This document shows, piece by piece, positions 33,920 to 42,670 of a stretch of 64,000 nucleotides of DNA. The DNA comes from Geomonas limicola. Lineage in GTDB: Bacteria > Desulfobacterota > Desulfuromonadia > Geobacterales > Geobacteraceae. The stretch spans positions 1 through 64,000 of the forward strand of contig NZ_BLXZ01000010.1 of the NCBI RefSeq assembly GCF_014193675.1. Reading direction: 5' to 3'. A program made the position numbers and the translations under genes. The notes under the pieces were generated by a model that worked only from the letters and a program-made list of their open reading frames with translations, did no database searches and had not been told where the DNA came from. Position 1 is the first letter of the stretch; every line of letters starts with the position of its first letter.

Positions 33920-35737
33920 ATGAAAAGGAATGGTTTGACGTCGTCGAAAATTGCAGTGGCAGCCGTCCTCCTACTGCTGGCTGCGCATCCGGGTTTTACC
34001 GCTGAACAGACCTCGGCCCCTGCAACGGTACCTGCTGAAACTCCCGCTGCGCCTGTGGCTGCCCCCGCCGCCGATGCTGCGGCTCCTGCCGCCGCAGCTG
34101 CTCCCGCGCCGGCTGCCGCTACTGAAGGCGCTGCGTTGCACCTGAGAGTTCCCTTTTACTCCCCGTTGTTCACCGACGTCCCCCTGGCGGCGGTAAACGA
34201 CGAGAAGATCACCCTGGAAGACCTGCAAAAAGCCCTGATGTCGGTACACGAGAAGATGACCGAGGAGAAGGCCACCACTGCCAAAAAGAACTTCCTTGAT
34301 GCGTTGCAGCGGCTCATCAACGTAAAACTCATCGTAATGGAAGCCAAGAGCATGGAGTTGGACAAGCTGCCGGAAGTGGCGAGCGACCTGGAAAACTTCT
34401 CTGCGGCCCAGCTTCGGCAGGCACTCTTCCTGGAGCGCGTCAAGGACCTGAAGCCCGACGAGAAGGAAGTGGAAAAGCTTTACCGGACCAAGATCAAAGA
34501 GTGGAAGCTGAAAACCCTCCGATTCGAGAAAGAGGCCGAGGCCAAGAAGTTCAGGAAGGAAATAGGCGAAGGGAAGGACTTCATGGTCTTGCGGGAGAAG
34601 CTCCTTGCCGACTACAAGGCCGACACCTTGGGGAGGAACGAAAACGAGTATGTCAACTCCGATGGTCTGGGACCCGAGCTGACTGCGGCTTTGGAGAACG
34701 TGAAGGCCGGTACGGTGAGCCCGGTCATAACCGGTATCAACGGCTTTATCGTGGTCAAGGTTGAAGACGTCCGTTCCATCGAAAAACCCGAGGAGAAGGC
34801 GAAAGCCCAGGCGGTGCTGCTTAGCCAGCTGCGCCTTAAGAGCCTGAGGGCTTACAAGGACGAGCTGCTCAAAAAATACGGGAAAGAGAACACCAAGCTC
34901 ATCAAGAGCCTCGACCTGGAAGCCCCCAAACCGGGGATAAAGAAGCTGATGACAGACAAAAGGGTGCTGGTGAGCATCAAGGGAGAAAAGCCGATAACCG
35001 TCGCCGACCTCACCGATGCCATTCAGACCAAGTTCTTCCATGGTGTGGAGAACGCGATCAAAGAGAAGAAGCTCAACCGTGAAAAGTTGGCGACGCTCGA
35101 CGAGATGACCTCGCTGCGCCTTTTCAATAAAGAAATCCGCGAGCGGCACATCGAGAACAACGAAGAGTACAAGAAGAAGATGGAGGAGTACAAGAACACC
35201 GTGCTGTTCAGCATCTTCGTCGAGAAGGTCATCAAGCCCGACGTCACCTACACGATGAAGGACCTGAAGGAGTACTACGACGCACATGCCGCAGACTACA
35301 AGTCGGCCGAGGTGCTGCAGTTGGACGGGATCGCCTTCAAGACCAGCGAACCGGCCCAGGCCGCGCTCGACAAACTGCGTCATGGCATGGACTTCAAGTG
35401 GCTCAAGGACAACGCCGAAGACCAGGTTCGCAAGGATGCGCCGGGGATGCTCAAGTTTGACGGGGAGATGCTGCCCATCACAAGCTTCCCGCAAGACATG
35501 CAGAAGGTGCTGAGTGGCGCCGTCAAGGGTGACTACAAACTCTACCAGAGCCCGGAAGGCTACCACTACGTACTGTCGGTGGCAAACTACATCCCGGCCA
35601 AGGTGCAGCCTCTCGAGGAAGTTAAAAATGCCATCGGCGAGCAGGTCGTTTGGCGGAACCAGAAGAAAACCGTGGAAGAGTGGTTCAAAAAACTGCGGGA
35701 TGCCTACACTGTCAAGATCTATCTCGAGGAGCGCTAG
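33920..35737 (+). CDS. Periplasmic parvulin-type (SurA/PpiC-like) peptidyl-prolyl isomerase
   Basis: 605 residues from the ATG at 33920 (AGAGAGG upstream). Signal peptide ends near FTA-EQ (about residue 29), followed by an Ala/Pro-rich linker to about residue 75. Two SurA-like units follow: N-terminal chaperone helices with AAVNDEKITLEDLQKALMS, a first parvulin-like domain around 215-300 (LKTLRFEKEAEAKKFRKEI, GTVSPVITGINGFIVVKVED), a second helical unit, and a second parvulin-like domain around 490-580 (EVLQLDGIAFKTSEPAQAAL, LYQSPEGYHYVLSVANYIPA). Immediately upstream of the 26-heme gene, so the likely client is the unfolded polyheme apocytochrome or the beta-barrel (inference). Confidence 0.85.
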   Translation: MKRNGLTSSKIAVAAVLLLLAAHPGFTAEQTSAPATVPAETPAAPVAAPAADAAAPAAAAAPAPAAATEGAALHLRVPFYSPLFTDVPLAAVNDEKITLEDLQKALMSVHEKMTEEKATTAKKNFLDALQRLINVKLIVMEAKSMELDKLPEVASDLENFSAAQLRQALFLERVKDLKPDEKEVEKLYRTKIKEWKLKTLRFEKEAEAKKFRKEIGEGKDFMVLREKLLADYKADTLGRNENEYVNSDGLGPELTAALENVKAGTVSPVITGINGFIVVKVEDVRSIEKPEEKAKAQAVLLSQLRLKSLRAYKDELLKKYGKENTKLIKSLDLEAPKPGIKKLMTDKRVLVSIKGEKPITVADLTDAIQTKFFHGVENAIKEKKLNREKLATLDEMTSLRLFNKEIRERHIENNEEYKKKMEEYKNTVLFSIFVEKVIKPDVTYTMKDLKEYYDAHAADYKSAEVLQLDGIAFKTSEPAQAALDKLRHGMDFKWLKDNAEDQVRKDAPGMLKFDGEMLPITSFPQDMQKVLSGAVKGDYKLYQSPEGYHYVLSVANYIPAKVQPLEEVKNAIGEQVVWRNQKKTVEEWFKKLRDAYTVKIYLEER

Positions 35738-35801
35738 ATTTTCGTACCAAGAGTAGTTCGGGTACACGTTCTTTAGTCGTTAAAATGAATGAGGGGACTG
35801 T

Positions 35802-37778
35802 ATGAACATGTTTAACATGCAGAGAAGTGGACGGTCTTTAATTTGGAGTCTGGTGGCTTTTCTTGGAATCCTCTTTGCTCTGACTGCGGCGCAGCCGGTT
35901 TCGGCGGCCATGAAGTTCGCCCGCAAAGAGTGTTCGGACTGTCACAAGAAGTTCGAGGACGCCTACGGGTCCAAGAAGTACCTGCACACCATGGTCAAGG
36001 ACAAAAAGTGTGAGGAGTGCCACCTGCGTCACGGCATTGTTCCTAAGCTTCTCCTCAAAAACGATGGCAACCAGCTCTGCCTGGCCTGCCATCCCGCCGA
36101 CAAGATCGGCTTGTCCAAGGCCAAGGTTCATACGCCTCTCAAGGGTGGCAAATGCGTCGGCTGCCACAACCCGCACGGCTCGGATCAGCGCTTTTTCTTA
36201 AAGTCGGCTGGCTCTGAAGCGTGCTACGCCTGCCACAAAAAGGACGCCTACGAGAAGAAGGTCGTCCACCAGGTTTTGAAAACCGAAGGGTGCCGGGCTT
36301 GCCACCTGGCCCACAGCTCCGCGTTCAGCAACCTTTTGAGCAAAGAGGAACCCGCGCTGTGCCTCTCCTGTCACGACAGCAAGGCGGGCTCCTTCAAGAA
36401 GGCGCACGGCAACTACCCGGTCGAGACCAGGAAATGCACCGGTTGCCACAACCCGCACTCCTCGACCCAGGCGAAACTTCTGAAGTCGAGTGCCCACAAC
36501 CCGGTTGCCACCTCCGGCTGTGACGGCTGCCACCCGGCTCCCAACTCGCCAAAGCCCTTCGAGGTGACCGCGAAGGGGGGAGAGCTGTGTGCGCAGTGCC
36601 ACGAAGCCAAAACCTTGAACGGCGGCGGTACCGTCGAGCACCAGCCTTTCAAGAAGGGTAACTGCCTGTCCTGCCACAACCCGCACGCTTCCGAGCAGGA
36701 CAAGCTGCTGGTTAAAAGTGGCAACGCCCTGTGCTTTGACTGCCACAAGGAAAAAGCGGCCATGGTCACCGTAAAGCACGGCGCCGTGGTGCAGGGTAAG
36801 GGGTGCCTCTCCTGTCACAAACCGCACGCCTCGGTACAGAAGAAACTTCTGGTCGCCGCCGGTGCGGAGCTCTGCTACACCTGCCACGCCAAGACCAAGG
36901 ATGGGCTTAAGAGAAAGGATGTCCACGCGCCGTTCTCCGGTGGCGACTGCGAGAAGTGCCACAACCCGCACGGCTCCAGTTTCCAGGGAATGCTCAAGGA
37001 CCGGATGGACACCGTGTGCTACAGCTGCCATACCGACGCCGAAACCAAGTTCAAAAAGAACTACATCCATCGCCCGGTGCTGGAGCAAAACTGCGCCGCT
37101 TGCCACATCTCGCACGGGTCAGAGGTTAAAAAGCTCCTCAAGAGTGCGGCTCCCGGCCTGTGCACCCCGTGCCACGCCGAGATGATGAAGAAGGTGGCCC
37201 AAGGGGTGAACCATCAGCCGTTCACCGACGGTGACTGCCTCACCTGTCACGACCCGCATGCAGGCAACCTCCCGGGCCTCATCGTCAGCAAGCAGACCGA
37301 ACTCTGCGCGACTTGCCACGACGGCACCTTCAAGGGGCACCAGCAGGCCAAGGATTCGCACGCCCCCTTCACCAACGGGGATTGCACCAAGTGCCACAGC
37401 CCGCACAAGGCCAAGCTGCCCAAGCTGCTCCTGGCCCAGAGCCCGGACCTCTGCCTGAATTGCCACAAGGACGTCAAGGCGAAACTGGCTAGAGAGAAGA
37501 ACCATTCGCCGGCGCAAAAAGACTGCACCACCTGTCATAAGCCGCACTTCGCAACGGAGCGGGCACTGTTGGTGGAACCGGTACAGTCGATCTGCTCGCA
37601 GTGCCACGAGACGACCAAGGAACCCTTCAGCAAGGCGCACCTCGGTATCTCCGCTGCGGCGCTGGACTGCATGGCCTGCCACAACCCGCATGCGTCGAAG
37701 GACCCCAAATTCTTCAAAGATGTGACGCATCCGCCCTTTGCGGCTCGCACCTGCGATGACTGTCACATAAAACAATAG
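35802..37778 (+). CDS. 26-heme c-type cytochrome
   Basis: 658 residues with a signal peptide (cleavage near VSA-AM, about residue 36) and 26 CXXCH motifs by direct count. They occur as about 13 tandem two-heme units of 45-50 residues, each with C-x-x-CHNPHxS followed by KLLL and then LCxxCH (doubled-CXXCH domain type). Between units, VHxPF/HQPF segments probably supply distal histidine ligands. Lys-rich throughout. G. sulfurreducens has a 26-heme cytochrome near omcS (from memory), likely its counterpart. Probably an elongated heme wire in the periplasm or at the surface. RBS GAGGGG. Followed after 17 bp by the 16-heme gene. Confidence 0.93.
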   Translation: MNMFNMQRSGRSLIWSLVAFLGILFALTAAQPVSAAMKFARKECSDCHKKFEDAYGSKKYLHTMVKDKKCEECHLRHGIVPKLLLKNDGNQLCLACHPADKIGLSKAKVHTPLKGGKCVGCHNPHGSDQRFFLKSAGSEACYACHKKDAYEKKVVHQVLKTEGCRACHLAHSSAFSNLLSKEEPALCLSCHDSKAGSFKKAHGNYPVETRKCTGCHNPHSSTQAKLLKSSAHNPVATSGCDGCHPAPNSPKPFEVTAKGGELCAQCHEAKTLNGGGTVEHQPFKKGNCLSCHNPHASEQDKLLVKSGNALCFDCHKEKAAMVTVKHGAVVQGKGCLSCHKPHASVQKKLLVAAGAELCYTCHAKTKDGLKRKDVHAPFSGGDCEKCHNPHGSSFQGMLKDRMDTVCYSCHTDAETKFKKNYIHRPVLEQNCAACHISHGSEVKKLLKSAAPGLCTPCHAEMMKKVAQGVNHQPFTDGDCLTCHDPHAGNLPGLIVSKQTELCATCHDGTFKGHQQAKDSHAPFTNGDCTKCHSPHKAKLPKLLLAQSPDLCLNCHKDVKAKLAREKNHSPAQKDCTTCHKPHFATERALLVEPVQSICSQCHETTKEPFSKAHLGISAAALDCMACHNPHASKDPKFFKDVTHPPFAARTCDDCHIKQ

Positions 37779-37795
37779 CCATGAGGAGCTATACA

Positions 37796-39076
37796 ATGAA
37801 AATTCATCTTAAAACATTTATACTGCTCGGCGTCCTGGCTATGCTTTCCCTGGGCCTCAACTCTTATGCCCAGGACAACACCGCCAAGTTCAAGTTGAAG
37901 CCGGGTGCCTACGGGAAACTCTGCCTGGACTGCCACCCGGGGTTTCAGGACAAGCTGAAGAAACAGCACGTTCATACTCCGGTTAAAAACGGCAACTGCT
38001 CAGGGTGTCACAACCCGCACACCTCGGCCTTTTCCAAACTTTTGGAGAGCGACGCGTCGAAGATCTGCGCCAGCTGCCACAAGACTCTGGTGGTCGCCAA
38101 CCCGCTCAGCGTCCACAAGCCGGTGGCCGACGGGGCGTGCATGAAGTGCCATGACCCGCACTCTTCCGTCAACAAGAACAACCTGCTCAAAACGGGGAAC
38201 GAGCTGTGCCTCGAGTGCCACAAGTCCCTCGCCGACACCCTGGCCAAGATAAAGGTCAAGCACAACCCGGTCGAGAAAGGGTGCCTTAACTGCCACGACC
38301 CCCATGCCTCGGCCAAGGACGACTCTCTGCTCAAGGAGCGCGTCACTGCGCTGTGCATCGGCTGCCACAAGACGGACCGGCCGTCCTTCATCAAGCAGCA
38401 CATGAACTACCCGGTAGCCACCTCGCGCTGCACCTCTTGCCACGACCCCCACGGGTCGGACCGCAAGGGGATCCTCTACAACAACGTGCACAAGCCGGTT
38501 TCCACCCGCATGTGCAATCAGTGCCACGAAGAGGCAACCTCCGGGACCCCGCTCAAGATCAAGCGCGAGGGTGCGGAACTCTGCCGCGGCTGCCACAGCG
38601 ACATGTTCAATGCGACCTTCGGCAAGAAGCGGATGCACTCGCCTCTGCTGAGCAAGAAAGGGTGCCTGACCTGCCACAACCCCCACGCCGCCAAGGAGAA
38701 AGGTCTCCTCAAGGAGTCGCCCCTGGTGCTGTGCGGCAGCTGCCATGCCGATACCATCAAGCGGCAGGCGAAATCGGTCACCAAGCACGAACCGGTCAAA
38801 AATGGCAACTGTGTCGCCTGTCACGACCCCCATGCTTCCGACAGCGCACTGCTGGCGAAACAGGCCTCGGTCGTCGACCTGTGCGCAAGCTGCCACGACT
38901 GGATGAAGCACTCGACCCATCCCATCGGGGACAAGTTCGTCGATCCGAGGAACAAAAACGCCACGCTGAATTGTCTGAGTTGCCACCGGTCTCACGGCAC
39001 GGAGTACAAAGGCATGATGCCTTTCCCGGCCATCAGCGATCTCTGCACGCAGTGTCATGAACAGTTCAGGAGGTAA
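37796..39076 (+). CDS. 16-heme c-type cytochrome
   Basis: 426 residues from the ATG at 37796 (GAGGAG seven bases upstream; the ATG at 37781 overlaps that site and is rejected). Signal peptide ends near SYA-QD at about residue 26. Sixteen CXXCH motifs by count, arranged as eight two-heme units homologous to those of the preceding 26-heme protein (CSGCHNPHTSAFSKLLE, CMKCHDPHSSVNKNNLLK, CTSCHDPHGSDRKGILY). No lipobox or membrane anchor seen. Cotranscription with the 26-heme gene and the NHL gene is very likely. Together they may form an electron-storage or transfer module near the outer membrane. Confidence 0.93.
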   Translation: MKIHLKTFILLGVLAMLSLGLNSYAQDNTAKFKLKPGAYGKLCLDCHPGFQDKLKKQHVHTPVKNGNCSGCHNPHTSAFSKLLESDASKICASCHKTLVVANPLSVHKPVADGACMKCHDPHSSVNKNNLLKTGNELCLECHKSLADTLAKIKVKHNPVEKGCLNCHDPHASAKDDSLLKERVTALCIGCHKTDRPSFIKQHMNYPVATSRCTSCHDPHGSDRKGILYNNVHKPVSTRMCNQCHEEATSGTPLKIKREGAELCRGCHSDMFNATFGKKRMHSPLLSKKGCLTCHNPHAAKEKGLLKESPLVLCGSCHADTIKRQAKSVTKHEPVKNGNCVACHDPHASDSALLAKQASVVDLCASCHDWMKHSTHPIGDKFVDPRNKNATLNCLSCHRSHGTEYKGMMPFPAISDLCTQCHEQFRR

Positions 39077-39083
39077 TTCTTTT

Positions 39084-39989
39084 ATGCGCTCATTCGTATT
39101 GTGGAGCCTTTTTGTTCTGACGACGTTGTACCCGCTTGGTTGCTACGGCGCCGACGCGCTCAAGCTGCGCTACCTGGCGACCATCCTGGGCGATATCAAG
39201 GAAACCGGGCTGAAGAAACCGGAAGGGGTGGCCTGCGACGACCAGGGGCTGATCGTCATCGCCGACACCGAGAACGGGCGCCTGGTGCGCTATGTCCTGC
39301 AGGACAACACGCTTAAGGGGGGGACCGAGATCAAGGTTCAGGAAGTCGTGTTCCCGGTCCGGGTGCAGCTTAACTCCAAGGGAAACATCTTCGTCCTCGA
39401 CGGTCAGCTGCGCAAGGTTGCCCAGCTTACTCCTGAAGGGGCCTTCGCCGGTTACCTGACCCCGCAGGGGGTCAACCCTCCGCTTGTCGTTCCCAAGAGT
39501 TTCAAGCTCGACGGCCGGGACAACGTCTACCTGCTGGATATCGGAGGAGAGCGGGTACTGCAGCTGGATCCTTCGGGGAAACTTCTGTCCCAGATACCGT
39601 TCCCGAAAAACTACGGCGCCATCTCCGACCTGGCACTCACCTCCGGGGGAGACGTCCTGATTCTCGACTCTGCCAAGTCGACCGTCTACATCGCCAAAAA
39701 GGAGAACCCGCAGTTCACCCCCTTCACCAAGGGGCTGCAGGACTACCTGAATTTCGCAACCAACATGCTGACCACCACCCGCAGCGCGGACATCTACCTC
39801 ATGGACCAGGACGGCGGTGCCATCGTCATCCTGGGGCCGGACGGCCTGTTCAAGGGGCGCCAGCTTGCCATGGGGTGGAGAAACGGCCAGTTGTACTACC
39901 CGCAGCAGATGTGCATTAATAAAAACGGGGACGTGGTCATCGCCGACAGAGGTAACAGCAGGGTTCAGATTTTTGAGAACCTGAAATAA
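39084..39989 (+). CDS. Secreted NHL-repeat beta-propeller protein
   Basis: 301 residues from the ATG at 39084, with AGGAGG ten bases upstream and only seven bp after the 16-heme stop codon. Signal peptide ends near YGA-DA, about residue 23. Six blades are visible: EGVACDDQGLIVIADTENG, LNSKGNIFVLDGQLRKV, FKLDGRDNVYLLDIGGE, LTSGGDVLILDSA, DIYLMDQDGGA and CINKNGDVVIADRGNSRVQI. Nothing suggests catalysis; a scaffold for docking cytochromes is the simplest reading. It pairs with the NHL protein at 23433, although sequence similarity between them is modest. Confidence 0.87.
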   Translation: MRSFVLWSLFVLTTLYPLGCYGADALKLRYLATILGDIKETGLKKPEGVACDDQGLIVIADTENGRLVRYVLQDNTLKGGTEIKVQEVVFPVRVQLNSKGNIFVLDGQLRKVAQLTPEGAFAGYLTPQGVNPPLVVPKSFKLDGRDNVYLLDIGGERVLQLDPSGKLLSQIPFPKNYGAISDLALTSGGDVLILDSAKSTVYIAKKENPQFTPFTKGLQDYLNFATNMLTTTRSADIYLMDQDGGAIVILGPDGLFKGRQLAMGWRNGQLYYPQQMCINKNGDVVIADRGNSRVQIFENLK

Positions 39990-40104
39990 GAGAAGTCTGC
40001 GCCGGGTCTTTGCCGCGGGTCGCGCCCTCGAAAGGCCCGCTTGCAGGTTACCCCCCCGTACCGAAGCTTTGGGGGGAGACGCATATGTCGGTAAGGATCG
40101 GACT

Positions 40105-40923
40105 ATGAAACGTTTAACAGGGATGTTCGTCACCTGCCTCGTCCTGGGGAGTCTTGCCACGCTAGCGTGGGCCGACTACGATGCTGCCGAGAAGGCATAT
40201 GCCGCAGGTCAGTACTCCGCCGCCATCAGCCTGTACCTCGCGGACGGCACACCTCAGTCCCTCAACGCCGCCGCCCTCATGTACTACAAGGGCGACGGTG
40301 TCGGAAAGGACCTGCGCCAGGCGCTCGTCCTGTTCACGAGGTCCGCTACCTTGGGGGATGCCGAGGCTCAGGCCAACCTCGGGCAGATGTACGAGTTCGG
40401 CGAGGGGACCGCGCCGGACCCCCGGGAGGCCATCAAGTGGTACCGCAAGGCTGCGGACCAGGGGCATGAAGAGGTGCGGCAGGACTTGGAGCGGCTCTTC
40501 GTGCAGACGGAGGGGCTTAAGGCCCACTGGTACCGCAACGACGCCATGCGGGGCCACGTGCTCGCCCAGTACAACCTCGGCCTTTCCTATTTCCTCGGCG
40601 AAGACGCGGTAGTTGACAAGGGAGAGGCGGCGCGCTGGTTCGCCAAGGCGGCCGAACAGGGGAACCTGCCGGCGCAGTTGCGCCTGGGGGCCATGCTTTC
40701 CTCGGGCGACGGTATAAAGGCCGACGAAGTTGAAGGCGCCCGCTGGCTCTTTAAGGCTGCCTCCTCTGGTATGGCCGAGGCGCAGTATCTGTTGGGCGAT
40801 TGTTATCAGAAAGGCAAAGGGGTGCATCGCGATTATCGCGAAGCGGAAAAATGGCTGCGCAAAGCCGCAGACCAAGGAAACCCGGACGCCGTCAAGGCCT
40901 TGGCCGGGCTCGGGAAACACTAA
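40105..40923 (+). CDS. Secreted Sel1-like repeat protein
   Basis: 272 residues with a signal peptide ending AWA at about residue 22. Six Sel1-like repeats: EAQANLGQMYEFGEGTAPD, LAQYNLGLSYFLGEDAVVD, PAQLRLGAMLSSGDGIKAD, EAQYLLGDCYQKGKGVHRD. Start at the ATG at 40105 (AAGGA upstream); an upstream in-frame start would add 12 residues without a signal-like pattern. The 115-bp gap from the NHL gene contains a small C7/G7 hairpin (about 40051-40077) but no T run. It shares the DYxxAxxAYxxxxYxxA start of the mature protein with the Sel1 protein at 42090, so the two are related. Confidence 0.85.
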   Translation: MKRLTGMFVTCLVLGSLATLAWADYDAAEKAYAAGQYSAAISLYLADGTPQSLNAAALMYYKGDGVGKDLRQALVLFTRSATLGDAEAQANLGQMYEFGEGTAPDPREAIKWYRKAADQGHEEVRQDLERLFVQTEGLKAHWYRNDAMRGHVLAQYNLGLSYFLGEDAVVDKGEAARWFAKAAEQGNLPAQLRLGAMLSSGDGIKADEVEGARWLFKAASSGMAEAQYLLGDCYQKGKGVHRDYREAEKWLRKAADQGNPDAVKALAGLGKH

Positions 40924-40972
40924 AGCCTTGCGGGCGCTGCTCCACTACCTAATTTAAGGGGAGGTTGTTATT

Positions 40973-41287
40973 TTGAGACTAGTAAAGGTACTCTGCGCCA
41001 TCGTGCTCTGTCTGGGGATCGTCGCTTGTTCGAAGCCTGAGTCGAAACTGGTTGGCAAGTGGGTCGGGAAAACCGGAAAATTCGAGTTCACTGCTGACAA
41101 AAACGGGGTAATGACCCTGCCGCAGGTCCCCTCGGCAAAGTTGAGCTTCCCGTACAAGTGGAGCATGCAGGGAGACGACGTTGTCGCCATGGTGTTCGCA
41201 CAGCCGATCAATAAAACCATTTTCGGCAAGCTGGAAAGCAAGACGTCCCTCATCATCGAGGACGACAAGTTCACAAAACAGCCGTAA
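40973..41287 (+). CDS. Small lipoprotein of unknown function
   Basis: 104 residues with lipobox IVAC (cysteine at about residue 20) and a mature domain of about 80 residues beginning ESKLVGKWVGKTGKFEF, consistent with a small lipocalin-like or DUF-type beta fold seen in many short lipoproteins (LVGKW start). TTG start with a strong AAGGGGAGG. Lies 24 bp before the HHH-FKBP gene and 49 bp after the Sel1 gene, so it belongs to the same transcript. No function can be given. Confidence 0.75.
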   Translation: MRLVKVLCAIVLCLGIVACSKPESKLVGKWVGKTGKFEFTADKNGVMTLPQVPSAKLSFPYKWSMQGDDVVAMVFAQPINKTIFGKLESKTSLIIEDDKFTKQP

Positions 41288-41311
41288 GCGGCATTGGAAA
41301 AAGGACTTCGC

Positions 41312-42028
41312 ATGAGCTGGTTTCGTAGTCTCAGTGTCGTGGCATGGTTACTGGTCGGCGTCGCGACCGCCTGTTTCGCCCAGCAGGGAGGGACCACCGG
41401 ACACAAGGCGGGCGGTGAACCGGGGCTGGTCGATTGGAACCTCGCCAGCAAGGAGCAACTGATGACCTTGCCGGGCTTCGATGAGCGGCTCGCCCAAAAG
41501 GTAATCGACGGCCGGCCTTACGCCTCCAAGTCGCAGATCATCAAGAAGGATGTGATCCCAAGCGACCTCTTCTACAAGGTGATGGACAGAACCACCATCG
41601 ATCTCAAGGCTTTTGCCGACTCGCTCAAGGCGAAGGAGCGCTCCTCGTTTCAGGAGGAAACCGCGAAGATCCCCGCCTCCGTGAAGAAGATCAAAACCCG
41701 TTCCGGCCTCATCTACCAGGATCTGGTGGTCGGGACCGGCCGGACTGTCCTTAAGGACCACAAGGTGCGGGTCGATTACACGGGGTGGCTAAAAGACGGC
41801 ACCAAGTTCGACAGTTCCGTGGACCGGGGCAAGCCGATCGTCTTCGCGGTGGGTAGGGGAGACGTGATCCGCGGCTGGGACGAGGGGATTCTCACCATGA
41901 AGGTCGGCGGGAAGCGTCGGTTGACCATTCCCCCTGCACTGGGCTACGGCAAGAAGGGCTCTGGCGAAAGGATCCCGCCCGATGCCACCTTGATTTTCGA
42001 CATCGAATTACTGGACGTCGAACCTTGA
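41312..42028 (+). CDS. Exported FKBP-type peptidyl-prolyl isomerase with N-terminal helix-hairpin-helix domain
   Basis: 238 residues from the ATG at 41312 (AAAAAGGA upstream). Signal peptide ends near FAQ at about residue 24. Residues ~38-100 match a ComEA-type helix-hairpin-helix: DWNLASKEQLMTLPGFDERL followed by AQKVIDGRPYASKSQIIK. The C-terminal FKBP domain (~125-238) has VRVDYTGWLKDGTKFDSS, VIRGWDEGILTMKVGGKRR and IPPDATLIFDIELLDVE. FKBP domains isomerise prolyl bonds; HHH domains usually bind DNA, so the pairing in a secreted protein is unusual. Likely a folding factor for exported cytochromes. Neighbours are a lipoprotein and a Sel1 gene in the same direction. Confidence 0.88.
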   Translation: MSWFRSLSVVAWLLVGVATACFAQQGGTTGHKAGGEPGLVDWNLASKEQLMTLPGFDERLAQKVIDGRPYASKSQIIKKDVIPSDLFYKVMDRTTIDLKAFADSLKAKERSSFQEETAKIPASVKKIKTRSGLIYQDLVVGTGRTVLKDHKVRVDYTGWLKDGTKFDSSVDRGKPIVFAVGRGDVIRGWDEGILTMKVGGKRRLTIPPALGYGKKGSGERIPPDATLIFDIELLDVEP

Positions 42029-42089
42029 TCACCAGATATTTTGACTCAACCAGCAGCGAGAGACATTAGTTACTGCAAGGAGACTAACG

Positions 42090-42491
42090 ATGAAACGGGT
42101 TGCCATCGCTTTTATGCTATTTTCGGTCTTTTCTGCTCTTCCGGCCTGGAGTGACTACTCCCGAGCCAGAGAAGCCTATCTGATGAAAGACTACCCGAAG
42201 GCACTCAAGATGTTCCAGAACGAGGACGACCAAGCCTCCCTCTACATGATCGGTTACATGTACGACCATGGCGAAGGCGTCGCCCAAGACGGAAAGCAGG
42301 CGACGGAATGGTATGCCAAAGCGGCCGAAAAAGGTTCGGTGAAGGCGATGTACCGTTTGGGCGTCATGTACTCCAACGGCTACGGCGTCGACAAAGACGT
42401 GAATGAGGCCAAGAAGTGGTACAAAAAGGCCGCCTTCAAGGGGTTCCTCCCTGCCAAGGAAGCGCTCAAACGCCTCGAAGAAGGGAAGTAG
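42090..42491 (+). CDS. Short secreted Sel1-like repeat protein
   Basis: 133 residues, signal peptide ending near AWS-DY (about residue 21), followed by two to three Sel1 repeats (ASLYMIGYMYDHGEGVAQD, KAMYRLGVMYSNGYGVDKD) with WYAKAAEKG/WYKKAAFKG connections. AAGGAG precedes the ATG, and a terminator follows the gene. It looks like a reduced version of the protein at 40105. Probably an adaptor in the periplasm. Confidence 0.83.
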   Translation: MKRVAIAFMLFSVFSALPAWSDYSRAREAYLMKDYPKALKMFQNEDDQASLYMIGYMYDHGEGVAQDGKQATEWYAKAAEKGSVKAMYRLGVMYSNGYGVDKDVNEAKKWYKKAAFKGFLPAKEALKRLEEGK

Positions 42492-42521
42492 CCGGTACGC
42501 CCAGTTCTAAGAGTACAACAC

Positions 42522-42549
42522 AAGGCCCGCGCTGCGGGTCTTGCTGTTT
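42522..42549 (+). terminator. Putative terminator of the lipoprotein to Sel1 operon
   Basis: Nine-pair stem AAGGCCCGC / GCGGGTCTT with a GCT loop, followed by a weak T-rich tail (GCTGTTT), 30 bp after the Sel1 stop codon. Confidence 0.65.
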
Positions 42550-42670
42550 CTAAGGAGCCCGCCGGCCGGGAAACAACTTGTCTCTTATGAATTATTGATG
42601 CTATCTTTACCTGCACACCCAGTGTGACGCCTGACATTCTAACATCAACTCTTACAGCGAGGACTCTTTG

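Noticed and set aside
33971..35767. 598-codon minus-strand frame
   Set aside because: Antisense shadow of the parvulin gene; Leu/Val/His-rich low-complexity translation without domains.
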